Shown here in pieces: positions 56,801 through 64,000 of a DNA stretch of 64,000 bases. Position numbers and translations under genes: made by a program. Below the pieces are notes generated by a model. It searched no databases and was not told where the DNA came from. It saw nothing but the letters and a program-made list of their open reading frames with translations. Positions within the stretch are counted from its first letter, which is position 1. Every line of letters starts with the position of its first letter. This stretch comes from Flavobacterium daejeonense DSM 17708 (GTDB taxonomy: Bacteria > Bacteroidota > Bacteroidia > Flavobacteriales > Flavobacteriaceae), in NCBI RefSeq assembly GCF_000425425.1, contig NZ_AUDK01000002.1, forward strand, positions 290,129 to 354,128. The letters are read 5' to 3'.

Positions 56801-56981
56801 AATAATTTTTTTTTAAAATTAAGCGAGGAAAACAGACTGCCGAAAAAGGCTAAAGGAGGGTTTCTGCTTTAGCATTTTTTTCTACTGAAATTTTTTTCAG
56901 TACCCATAACGAAGAGCTTTCGTTATGAAGAGGTTGCAATCAGTTCAAATTTTTCCTCTTGTATTTTGTGGTGCAAAGGTA
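56801..56981 (-). promoter_or_regulatory. Structured 5' leader of metK
   Basis: On the minus strand a TACCTTTG promoter box (plus-strand 56974-56981) is followed by three hairpins: a 9-bp stem CATAACGAA/TTCGTTATG (56905-56927), an 8-bp stem TACTGAAA/TTTCAGTA (56883-56902), and a 7-bp stem GCTAAAG/CTTTAGC (56849-56873) followed by CTTTTT, which looks like a weak terminator before the ATG. It does not contain the S-box core seen upstream of metX. It is a candidate attenuator or riboswitch of unknown class. Confidence 0.55.
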
Positions 56982-56999
56982 TAAAACCATTTTTAAATT

Positions 57000-57241
57000 G
57001 TAAATTAAACTTAGCTAAAATTTTAATATTAAATTTTTGAGGCGATGCAGCTTGGTTTTCTATAAAGAATTGATGTGTGGTTTTGGGTTGTAATAGCTAA
57101 AGATTTGAATCCTTTTGATAATTTTAATTTAAAATTAAGCTAACATGACAAAAGGAGTTTGTGTGTATCTTTGAAACATCAAATCAGGAGAGTGGAATAA
57201 GGATGATTTAGTGAATTTTCCGAGCGAAAAAGCTCTTTTTT
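57000..57241 (+). other. Intergenic region with a candidate short RNA and terminator
   Basis: A TATCTTTG box (about 57167-57174) precedes about 65 bases ending in GAGC-GAAAAA-GCTC and six T (57222-57241). This could be a short untranslated RNA or leader remnant. No ORF of note is present. The stem is only 4 bp, so support is weak. Confidence 0.35.
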
Positions 57242-57336
57242 GATTTGTTTTTGCAGGCAGAGTCTTAAAATAGATATAAAAATCCATAATAAACTGTTAA
57301 TTAGTTTATTTGGTTGTAAATTTTTTAAAAATGTAA

Positions 57337-57365
57337 TTGGTGATAAAGATTTTTTTATATCTTTG
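57337..57365 (+). promoter_or_regulatory. Promoter of the tandem leader region
   Basis: TTG (57337-57339), 18 bp, TATCTTTG (57358-57365): a full match to the Bacteroidota consensus, 22 bp before the small ORF at 57388. Confidence 0.7.
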
Positions 57366-57387
57366 TGTCACTAAAGAAAAAGAAAAA

Positions 57388-57456
57388 ATGAATTTTATTA
57401 TTTGTAAAAAATCGATGGTTAAAGCAAAGGAGGTCTGCAGGAGTGCAGTAGCTTAA
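57388..57456 (+). CDS. 22-residue candidate leader peptide
   Basis: A short ORF, MNFIICKKSMVKAKEVC then RSAVA, with two Cys. It follows a consensus promoter by 22 bp and is followed 31 bp later by an intrinsic terminator (57488-57521). Within it AGGAGG (57428-57433) is complementary to CCTCCT in the terminator's left arm, so an alternative pairing could prevent termination. That is the layout of a transcription attenuator. Translation is not proven. Confidence 0.4.
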   Translation: MNFIICKKSMVKAKEVCRSAVA

Positions 57457-57487
57457 TTCTTTTTATTCAAATAAGATGAAATATAGC

Positions 57488-57521
57488 AAAAGCCTCCTAA
57501 AGAAATTTAGGAGGCTTTTTT
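57488..57521 (+). terminator. Terminator of leader 1
   Basis: AAAGCCTCCTAAA (57488-57500) and TTTAGGAGGCTTT (57506-57518) form a perfect 13-bp stem with a T run. Confidence 0.85.
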
Positions 57522-57587
57522 GTTTAAAATACAAATAATAAGATTTCAAGATTACAACAGATGATTAGTATTAAGAATAACATTAAG

Positions 57588-57641
57588 ATGAATAAGCAAT
57601 TTTCGGCGGCTGTACTTTGTGTGCAAAAGCTGGTCTGTTGA
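57588..57641 (+). CDS. 17-residue candidate leader peptide 2
   Basis: A short ORF, MNKQFSAAVLCVQKLVC, with two Cys and a Cys as last residue; an in-frame ATG at 57561 would make it 26 residues. A second intrinsic terminator follows 30 bp downstream (57672-57707). No homologue is recognised. The repeated plan of small ORF plus terminator suggests tandem attenuators ahead of the 68-residue ORF. Confidence 0.35.
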   Translation: MNKQFSAAVLCVQKLVC

Positions 57642-57671
57642 TATCCAAAAGATTCGTTTATAAATTTATAT

Positions 57672-57707
57672 AAACCCTTTTGGTGCAGTATCAAAAGGGT
57701 TTTTTTA
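57672..57707 (+). terminator. Terminator of leader 2
   Basis: AAACCCTTTTG (57672-57682) and CAAAAGGGTTT (57692-57702) form an 11-bp perfect stem followed by T. Confidence 0.87.
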
Positions 57708-57766
57708 TACAACACAAAAAAATAGAACAAACAAAAAATAAGTCAAATAAATTAAATTTAAACATC

Positions 57767-57973
57767 ATGAACACAAAAAGAATGATCACAAGGGCATTAG
57801 ACTTTATAAGAGAAATAAGGGCTACTAACAATGCAGAAAAAGAAAATAGGATAGAATTAACCGACAGCAGATTTGGTATTAATACAGATGCAGATTTGAA
57901 AGATCAAAAAAAAGCATCTAATTCATTAACGTTTATGATGTATTCTAAGGAAAATGAAGCACTGTTTATCTAA
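57767..57973 (+). CDS. 68-residue protein of unknown function
   Basis: An ORF starting MNTKRMITRALDFIREIRATNN, with a charged helix-like N-terminal half and a second half (KKASNSLTFMMYSKENEALFI) of mixed character. No signal peptide or known motif is seen. The ATG at 57767 is preferred over the longer frame, which runs through the terminator stem. It lies 318 bp before metX. Confidence 0.5.
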   Translation: MNTKRMITRALDFIREIRATNNAEKENRIELTDSRFGINTDADLKDQKKASNSLTFMMYSKENEALFI

Positions 57974-58153
57974 TTGTAGTATTTTGAATATAGGGCTCAA
58001 ACGCAGGTGATTTCTGAATTTTTGTGTTCAGTGATGACTTGCGTTTGTTTGATATATAGTTGCTGATTTAAAACTGGGTCGGCAAAATTTGTTTGTTTGA
58101 AAAAATAGTAGTTACTTTGTGGCTTTAAGTTCATAAACGTATTGAAATGTTAT

Positions 58154-58290
58154 AAAGAAAGGACGAGGGATTAGACCCGATGATGCCTTAGCAACCCTTC
58201 GATTTGTCGAAGAAGGTGCTGCATTCTACCACAAAAAAATGTGGAAAGATAACAACGCAAATTCTTCTAGTTTATTGAGCTTTCTTTTTA
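58154..58290 (+). ncRNA. SAM-I (S-box) riboswitch upstream of metX
   Basis: The conserved core GGACGAGGGATTAGACCCGA then TGATGCCTTAGCAACCC (58161-58197) matches the S-box consensus, followed by AAGGTGCTGCATTCTACC and a small stem (CCAC/GTGG) and GATAACAAC. The 5' AAAGAAAG can pair with CTTTCTTT just before the metX ATG at 58291, so SAM binding could hide the translation start. No terminator lies between, so control is likely at translation initiation. Confidence 0.9.
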
Positions 58291-59289
58291 ATGTTTCCAT
58301 CATCAAACCTATTTAAAGATTTGAAATTGGAAAATAATCCCATTCCTATTATCATAGAAAATTTCACTACCGAGAGTGGTGCATTTTATCCTGTTATTAA
58401 TTTAAGTTACCAGATTTTTGGTCCGGAGCTTCATACGGCTCCTGTTGTTTTAGTTAATCATGCTTTAACGGGCAACGCTCAGGTTATTGGAGAGAATGGA
58501 TGGTGGAATGATTTAATTGGTGAAAATAAAACGATTGATACCCATAAATATTCTATTCTGGCTTTTAATGTTCCGGGAAATGGTTTTGATGAAGTAATTA
58601 TAGAAAACTATGCTGATTTTACAGCCAGAGATATTGCCCGACTTTTTGTTGAAGGAGTCAGATTTTTGAAAATTCAGCAATTGTATGCTATTATTGGTGG
58701 CTCAGTAGGTGGAGGAATTGCCTGGGAAATGATTGCTTTGGAACCTAAATTGACACTAAATCTAATTCCTATTGCAACCGACTGGAAATCGACCGATTGG
58801 TTAATTGCTAACTGTTTTTTGCAGGAACAAATTTTAAAAAATTCGTCTAATCCAATTGAAGATGCCCGTATTCATGCCATGTTGTGTTACAGAACGCCGG
58901 AATCTTTTAAATTGAAATTTGACAGAACCATTAATGAAGAATTAGCTATATTTAATATCGAAAGCTGGTTGTTACATCATGGGAAAAAGTTACAAAAACG
59001 GTTTCAGTTAGCTTCATATAAAATGATGAATCAGTTATTGAAAACCATAGATGTTACCCGAAATAGCGATTCATTTGAAGTTTTTGCTTCTAAAATTGAA
59101 GCCACAATACATATCATAGGTATAAATTCAGATTTGTTTTTTACAGCACAGGAAAATAAAGATACTTATGAAGAGTTAAAAAAGCATCATGTAAATGTTT
59201 CTTATAAAGAAATAAAGTCTGTTCACGGACATGATGCTTTTTTGATTGAGTATGAACAATTAAATAATTTACTTGCTCCTATTTTTTAG
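58291..59289 (+). CDS. metX: Homoserine O-acetyltransferase (alpha/beta hydrolase)
   Basis: A 332-residue MetX-type enzyme activating homoserine for methionine synthesis. The acid/base fold has LVNHALTGNAQV, the nucleophile in IIGGSVGGGIAWE and the final catalytic His in VHGHDAFLIEY. It lies directly behind the S-box and 23 bp before thrA. Some MetX homologues use succinyl-CoA; acetyl is assumed from the family. Confidence 0.9.
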   Translation: MFPSSNLFKDLKLENNPIPIIIENFTTESGAFYPVINLSYQIFGPELHTAPVVLVNHALTGNAQVIGENGWWNDLIGENKTIDTHKYSILAFNVPGNGFDEVIIENYADFTARDIARLFVEGVRFLKIQQLYAIIGGSVGGGIAWEMIALEPKLTLNLIPIATDWKSTDWLIANCFLQEQILKNSSNPIEDARIHAMLCYRTPESFKLKFDRTINEELAIFNIESWLLHHGKKLQKRFQLASYKMMNQLLKTIDVTRNSDSFEVFASKIEATIHIIGINSDLFFTAQENKDTYEELKKHHVNVSYKEIKSVHGHDAFLIEYEQLNNLLAPIF

Positions 59290-59312
59290 CAGCAATACAA
59301 AATATATTTGAG

Positions 59313-61724
59313 ATGAAAATATTAAAATTTGGAGGAAAATCTTTATCGAATGGAGAAGGCATCAATAAAGTGGTTCCCATAATTACTGATAAAGTGAATC
59401 AGGGAGAGCAAATTGCTGTTGTGGTTTCGGCTCGTGGAAGTGCAACTGATGAATTAGAAGCAATTCTTGCTGTAGCGGCTAAAAATGGCGATTATAAATC
59501 GTTGCTTGAAAAATTCAAGCAGTATCAGCAGAATGATTATACCGCGGTTGATTTGTCGGAAGAATTTGCTGTTTTGGATAAATTATATGAAGGAGTAAGC
59601 TTAATAGGTGATTATAGTTCTAAAATTAAAGATCAGATTTTGTCCGTTGGCGAATTGCTTTCGGCAAAATTATTAACGGCAATTTTAGTTGAAAAAGGAA
59701 TCAACGCCAAGTTTGCTGATTCCAGAATTTTTCTAAAAACCGATTCAAAATTTGGCGATGCACAGCCGTTGGAACAGGTTTCAAAGAAAAATGTAATTCA
59801 GTATTTTAAAGATAATGCGGCATTTGTAAATATTGTAACCGGTTTTATTGCTTCGAATATTAACGGAATTACAACTACTTTAGGACGTAATGGTAGTAAT
59901 TATACGGCTTCTTTGTTAGCTAATTATTTGAATGCGACAGAGCTTCAGAATTATACGCACGTAGATGGTATTTATACGGCCAATCCGGATTTAGTAGCTG
60001 ATGCTAAGAAAATTGATCATTTGACTTTTAATGAAGCAAATGAGTTGGCTAATTTTGGAGCGACTATTTTGCATGCTAAAACCATTATTCCTTTGTTAGA
60101 GAAAAATATTCCGTTGCGAATATTAAATACGTTCAATCACGAAAATGAAGGAACTTTAATTACGGCAACTTCAACGTCAGGCGGTATTAAAACGCTTTCT
60201 GTTTTGGAAGATTTGGCTTTGGTGAATTTAGAAGGGAGAGGGTTACTTGGAAAGACCGGAGTTGACGCCCGAATTTTTAAAGTAATGGGCGATAATAATA
60301 TCAGTGTGAGTATTATTTCTCAGGGATCTTCCGAAAGAGGAATTGGTTTGGTTGTAGCCGAATCTCAGGCTACTAAAGCGATGATTGAATTAGAAAAAGA
60401 ATTTGAAAATGATTTTTATTCTAAGGATGTCAACAAGATTTCGGTAACCGATGATGTTTCGGTAATTTCGATTATTGGTCAGGATTTGAGTACCTTTCAT
60501 AAACCTTACACGGCTTTAATTCGAAACAAAATTATCCCGATTTTATTCAATAATACCGTTACGGGGAAAAACGTGAGTTTGGTGGTAAAAAAACACGAAC
60601 TGCATAAGGCGTTAAACGTTATTCACGGTGAGATTTTCGGGGTCTCTAAAAAAATAAATATTGCTGTTTTTGGTCACGGACTAGTGGGAGGAACTTTGAT
60701 TAATCAAATTTTAGAATCAGCAGTGGCTATCGAGAAAAGAAAAGACATCAAGCTGAATGTTTTTGCTATTGCCAATTCTAAAAGTGTGTTGTTTAACAAA
60801 GATGGTGTAACGCCAAATTGGACAAACGAAATTCAGACTAACGGATTCTCTTATACTATTGATGATGTTGTTGCTTACGCAAATGAGAATCATTTGGCTA
60901 ATTTAATTGCTGTTGATAATACTGCCAGCGCAGCGTTTGTGGAAAATTACATTCCATTGGTTGAAAATGGTTTTGATTTGATTTCTTCTAATAAAGTAGC
61001 CAATACATTAAGTTATGGTTTTTATAAAGAATTGAGGAAAGTATTGGCTGAAAATCAAAAGAGCTATTTGTATGAAACCAATGTGGGTGCAGGATTGCCA
61101 TTGATTGATACCATTAAATTGTTGCATCTTTCCGGTGAGAATATCACCAAAATCAAAGGAGTGTTTTCGGGAACGTTGAGTTATTTATTCAATAATTTTT
61201 CAGCCAAAGAGGTTCCGTTTAGTGATATTTTGAAAGAAGCAATTGATAATGGTTATACAGAGCCGGATCCACGTGAGGATTTATGCGGAAATGACGTAGG
61301 TAGAAAATTATTGATTTTAGCGCGTGAATTGGATTTGCAAAACGAATTTGATGAAGTTGCTATTCAAAACCTGATTCCAGAACATTTGCGTGAAGGGAAT
61401 GTTGCAGATTTTCTAACCAAACTAAAAGAGTTTGATCCAATTTATAGTAAGATAAAAGAAGAGCAGGAACCAAATCACGTATTGCGTTATATAGGTGAAT
61501 TATCAGGAGATTTACAAAACGATAAAGGAATCTTAGAAGTAAAATTAGTTTCGGTTCCTTCCGATACCGCTTTAGGAGGATTGAAAGGTTCGGATTCTTT
61601 CTTCGAAATTTACACGGAATCTTATGGAGACAGACCAATTGTAATTCAGGGAGCAGGTGCAGGATCGGCTGTAACGGCAAGAGGCGTTTTTGGAGATATT
61701 TTGAGATTGTCCGATAAAGGTTAG
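59313..61724 (+). CDS. thrA: Bifunctional aspartate kinase / homoserine dehydrogenase
   Basis: An 803-residue fusion. The N-terminal aspartokinase has MKILKFGGKSL, TTTLGRNGSNYTASLLA and then two ACT regulatory domains (about residues 300-440, VSIISQGSSERGIGLVVAE). The C-terminal homoserine dehydrogenase begins KINIAVFGHGLVGGTLINQI and has VFSGTLSYLFNNF near 610. It supplies homoserine to the metX product upstream. Confidence 0.95.
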   Translation: MKILKFGGKSLSNGEGINKVVPIITDKVNQGEQIAVVVSARGSATDELEAILAVAAKNGDYKSLLEKFKQYQQNDYTAVDLSEEFAVLDKLYEGVSLIGDYSSKIKDQILSVGELLSAKLLTAILVEKGINAKFADSRIFLKTDSKFGDAQPLEQVSKKNVIQYFKDNAAFVNIVTGFIASNINGITTTLGRNGSNYTASLLANYLNATELQNYTHVDGIYTANPDLVADAKKIDHLTFNEANELANFGATILHAKTIIPLLEKNIPLRILNTFNHENEGTLITATSTSGGIKTLSVLEDLALVNLEGRGLLGKTGVDARIFKVMGDNNISVSIISQGSSERGIGLVVAESQATKAMIELEKEFENDFYSKDVNKISVTDDVSVISIIGQDLSTFHKPYTALIRNKIIPILFNNTVTGKNVSLVVKKHELHKALNVIHGEIFGVSKKINIAVFGHGLVGGTLINQILESAVAIEKRKDIKLNVFAIANSKSVLFNKDGVTPNWTNEIQTNGFSYTIDDVVAYANENHLANLIAVDNTASAAFVENYIPLVENGFDLISSNKVANTLSYGFYKELRKVLAENQKSYLYETNVGAGLPLIDTIKLLHLSGENITKIKGVFSGTLSYLFNNFSAKEVPFSDILKEAIDNGYTEPDPREDLCGNDVGRKLLILARELDLQNEFDEVAIQNLIPEHLREGNVADFLTKLKEFDPIYSKIKEEQEPNHVLRYIGELSGDLQNDKGILEVKLVSVPSDTALGGLKGSDSFFEIYTESYGDRPIVIQGAGAGSAVTARGVFGDILRLSDKG

Positions 61725-61746
61725 AATTTTAGATTAAGGATTAACG

Positions 61747-61764
61747 TCCCGATAACTATCGGGA
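61747..61764. repeat. Short dispersed palindrome TCCCGATA...TATCGGGA
   Basis: Arms TCCCGATA and TATCGGGA with AC between (61747-61764). A related copy lies at 62346-62363 (TCCTGATAGCTATCGGGA), a full palindrome at 34610-34627 and a half copy at 63590. These look like members of one intergenic repeat family. Confidence 0.6.
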
Positions 61765-61839
61765 TTGATTTCAGATTTAAAAAAATAAAAATTCACGTTT
61801 GAAATTCGTTTCATCCGTGTATCATAAATAAATAGTATT

Positions 61840-62271
61840 ATGAAAATAACATTAGACAGAGTAAACGAGAACTTTCATTTTCAATTAAAAAATGAAAGAG
61901 GACATATTGTAAATGTGGATGCGCGTCCGGATTTTGGAGGAAATGATATGGGACCAAGTCCGATGGAATTGGTTTTGATGGGAGTGGCAGGATGCAGCGG
62001 AATTGATATGATTTCAATTTTGAAAAAACAACGTCAGGAAATTACTTCTTTCAAAGCTGAGGTAGAAGGTGAAAGAGTTCAGGTAGGAGAAGCGAAACCT
62101 TTCAGGAATATTTATGTGGTTTTTTCTTTGGAAGGAAACATTAAAGAAGACAAAGCGGCTAAAGCGGCTCAATTGTCTTTCGAAAAATATTGCTCTGTTT
62201 CTAAAACGGTAGAACCTACTGCAACAATCCATTACAAAGTAATTTTGAACGGAGTAGAATTAGCAAAGTAA
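61840..62271 (+). CDS. OsmC-family protein
   Basis: A 143-residue OsmC/Ohr-like protein. It has the redox-type Cys in GVAGCSGIDM and in FEKYCSVSKTV, the usual pair for peroxide reduction. It lies between thrA and the trans-sulfuration gene, so it may serve sulfur or redox metabolism; the substrate is unknown. Confidence 0.9.
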   Translation: MKITLDRVNENFHFQLKNERGHIVNVDARPDFGGNDMGPSPMELVLMGVAGCSGIDMISILKKQRQEITSFKAEVEGERVQVGEAKPFRNIYVVFSLEGNIKEDKAAKAAQLSFEKYCSVSKTVEPTATIHYKVILNGVELAK

Positions 62272-62394
62272 TTAGAATATAAATAAAGATTAAACTGTTT
62301 TATAAAGTTTAATTAGTGAAATTAAAACAATATGAATTTGTGCTATCCTGATAGCTATCGGGAGTGCAATTTGTGTTTAAAAAATAAGAAAAAA

Positions 62395-63567
62395 ATGGAA
62401 GAACAAGAATTTGGTTTTGAAACTCAAGCCATTCGTACACATATCGACAGAACGTCTTATCAGGAACATTCAACGCCTTTGTTTTTATCTTCAAGCTTTG
62501 TGTTTGAAGATGCTGAGGACATGAGAGCTTCGTTTACAGAGGAAAAAGTACGTAATATTTACAGCCGTTTTTCGAATCCTAATACAACGGAGTTTGTAGA
62601 TAAAGTTTGTACTATGGAAGGCGCTGAGGCAGGTTATGCCTTTGCAACCGGAATGGCAGCGATTTATTCTTCTTTGGCAGCTTTGTTGAGCTCAGGAGAT
62701 CATATTGTTTCAGCAGGAAGTGTTTTTGGTTCTACGCATGCGTTGTTTATGACTTATTTTCCAAAATGGAATATTACTACTTCGTATTTTGATATCAATG
62801 AGCCGGATACAATTGAAAGTTTCATTCAGCCAAATACTAAAATTTTATATGTTGAAACGCCAACGAATCCGGGTGTGGATGTGATTGATTTGGAATTGTT
62901 GGGACAGATTGCTGAAAAACACAATTTGATTTTAATTGTGGATAACTGTTTTGCAACGCCTTATATTCAACAACCAATGAAATACGGCGCACATATTGTG
63001 ATTCATTCGGCAACGAAATTAATGGACGGACAAGGACGTGTTTTAGGGGGAATTGCTGTGGGTAACGCCGATTTGATTCGTCAGATTTATTTGTTTTCCA
63101 GAAATACAGGTCCTGCAATGTCACCATTTAATGCCTGGGTATTGTCGAAAAGTATAGAAACTTTAGCTTTAAGAGTAGAAAGACATTGTGAAAATGCAAT
63201 GAAAGTGGCTGAGTTTTTAGAAAATCACCCTAATGTAAACAGTGTGAAATATCCTTTTTTGAAGTCGCATCCTAAATATGAAGTGGCTAAAAAACAAATG
63301 CTTTTAGGAGGAAATATTATTGCTTTTGAAATTAAAGGTGGTATTGAGGCTGGAAGAGCGTTTTTGGATAAAATAAAATTATGTTCGCTATCCGCAAATA
63401 TCGGAGATGCTAAAACGATTGTAACGCATCCGGCTTCTACAACACACAGTAAATTATCAACGGAAGAAAAACTTGCGGTTGGAATTACCGAAGGTTTAGT
63501 TCGTGTTTCTGTAGGTTTAGAAACCGTAAAAGATGTCATTGCCGATTTAGAGCAGGCGCTTTCTTAG
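62395..63567 (+). CDS. PLP-dependent trans-sulfuration enzyme (O-acetylhomoserine sulfhydrylase type)
   Basis: A 390-residue Cys/Met-metabolism PLP enzyme. The PLP lysine is in HSATKLMDGQGRVLGG, with YSRFSNPNTTEFVDKV, ATGMAAIYSSLAAL and LYVETPTNPGVDVIDL around it. Next to metX it probably converts acetylhomoserine to homocysteine with sulfide, although cystathionine synthase or lyase activity cannot be excluded. The ATG at 62395 is chosen because the upstream frame crosses the dispersed palindrome at 62346. Confidence 0.9.
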   Translation: MEEQEFGFETQAIRTHIDRTSYQEHSTPLFLSSSFVFEDAEDMRASFTEEKVRNIYSRFSNPNTTEFVDKVCTMEGAEAGYAFATGMAAIYSSLAALLSSGDHIVSAGSVFGSTHALFMTYFPKWNITTSYFDINEPDTIESFIQPNTKILYVETPTNPGVDVIDLELLGQIAEKHNLILIVDNCFATPYIQQPMKYGAHIVIHSATKLMDGQGRVLGGIAVGNADLIRQIYLFSRNTGPAMSPFNAWVLSKSIETLALRVERHCENAMKVAEFLENHPNVNSVKYPFLKSHPKYEVAKKQMLLGGNIIAFEIKGGIEAGRAFLDKIKLCSLSANIGDAKTIVTHPASTTHSKLSTEEKLAVGITEGLVRVSVGLETVKDVIADLEQALS

Positions 63568-63708
63568 TGATTTAAGACTTCTGATTAACGTCCCGATAGA
63601 TTCTGTGTTGATTTCCTAATAAAACTAAATTTTATTTTCATCGGGAAGCCTTTTCTATGTTTAATATTCTTAATTTTGTCGTCTAAGTCGGTCTTAGAGC
63701 CAGACTGT

Positions 63709-63752
63709 ATAGCGTGTTTATGCCTTTTGTGCTAGCACGCTATTTTTTTTTT
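63709..63752 (+). terminator. Hairpin with T run near the IS110 end
   Basis: ATAGCGTG (63709-63716) pairs with CACGCTAT (63736-63743), then a run of T. It overlaps the end of the transposase frame on the other strand. Confidence 0.65.
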
Positions 63753-64000
63753 AATTCATACCCCTTGTCATATACTGTTTTGTTTTTATAAATAACATAT
63801 ATCAGTTCCAATAATTTTCTCTGTACAGACACGCATGCTTTCATTTTAATTCCGTGTTTTGCTACTATTCTTGCGTATTGATCTCGAAAGTTATCATTCC
63901 ATTTTATCGTGCTAAGTGCCGGTAAATGTAAAGCACTTCTCAAATATCGATTTCCTTTCTTCGATATTTTCGGTTTGCCTTTTACAGACGTTCCTGACTG
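63740..64000 (-). CDS. IS110-family transposase, C-terminal part
   Basis: The frame is open to the right edge, so only the last 86 residues are seen. QSGTSVKGKPKISKKGNRYL then RSALHLPALS matches the C-terminal (transposase_20-type) part of IS110/IS116/IS902 enzymes, where SKKGN and LR are conserved. The remainder ends in a charged tail. The element begins beyond the window, so its completeness cannot be judged. Confidence 0.82.
   Translation of the reverse strand, partial: QSGTSVKGKPKISKKGNRYLRSALHLPALSTIKWNDNFRDQYARIVAKHGIKMKACVSVQRKLLELIYVIYKNKTVYDKGYELKKK

Noticed and set aside
56801..56981. S-box in the metK leader
   Set aside because: The conserved GAGGG...GACCCGATGA core is absent; only unrelated hairpins are seen.
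57174..57241. A 6S-type RNA
   Set aside because: It is too short and lacks the long central-bubble hairpin; only a weak terminator-like end is seen.
1..64000. tRNA and rRNA genes
   Set aside because: No cloverleaf or rRNA-like segment was recognised by eye on either strand.

Overview
The window is a chromosomal segment of a member of the Bacteroidota, almost certainly a Flavobacterium or close relative. Evidence is the low GC content, promoters of the TTG / TAnnTTTG type, a PorT/SprT-like type IX secretion gene beside ubiE, a DUF5686 surface protein, and the order rodA-mrdA-mreD-mreC-mreB-purH. No rRNA or tRNA gene was seen.

Layout. 1-10.8 kb is housekeeping: the tail of an S9 peptidase, a POT peptide transporter, a thioredoxin-like protein, ComEC, an NlpC/P60 lipoprotein, LpxB, SurE, a tail-specific protease and a nuclease. 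10.9-13.5 kb is a small sugar island with a DUF707 protein, UDP-galactopyranose mutase and a convergent glycosyltransferase-like gene. 13.5-25.9 kb is a very AT-rich accessory island. 25.9-33.1 kb (minus strand) holds the rod-shape operon and purH. 33.3-56.8 kb is core metabolism and envelope: an ABC permease, accD, fba, a BamA/TamA-like protein, an RNA methyltransferase, porT, ubiE, folA, thyA, etfAB, pdhB, a DUF5686 protein, ppa, hppA, a nucleoside kinase and metK. 56.8-63.6 kb is a methionine region with candidate leader RNAs, an S-box riboswitch, metX, an aspartokinase-homoserine dehydrogenase fusion, an OsmC protein and a trans-sulfuration enzyme. The right edge cuts an IS110-type transposase.

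The most interesting locus is 13.8-25.9 kb. It carries five paralogous small peptide precursors with a near-identical N-terminal leader (LSLKNxxxxLSRKEMKxIxGG) and unrelated, mostly cysteine-containing cores. Each sits about 75 bp behind the same multipart upstream module: TTAACA, 31-32 bp, an ATATTTG-type -7 box, 9 bp, then two concentric dyads (outer TCTTACTT/AAGTAAGA, inner CTCAAGTGCACGTGAG). Around the precursors are a mini ABC pair, a small lipoprotein, two related surface or periplasmic proteins each directly behind a precursor, a C39-like/VKOR/thioredoxin fusion that could form disulfides, a TlpA-like protein, and a truncated HlyD C-terminus. No full peptidase-exporter and no radical-SAM or lanthionine enzyme is present. 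With a frameshifted first precursor, a broken IS and gene remnants, the island looks like a repeatedly duplicated, partly decaying secreted-peptide (bacteriocin-like) system.

In the methionine region, metK has a promoter followed by a leader of about 165 nt with three hairpins, the last terminator-like. Between metK and metX lie two very short ORFs each followed by an intrinsic terminator, then a 68-residue orphan ORF, then the S-box. The enzymes downstream of the S-box supply and convert homoserine towards homocysteine, and MetK produces the ligand.
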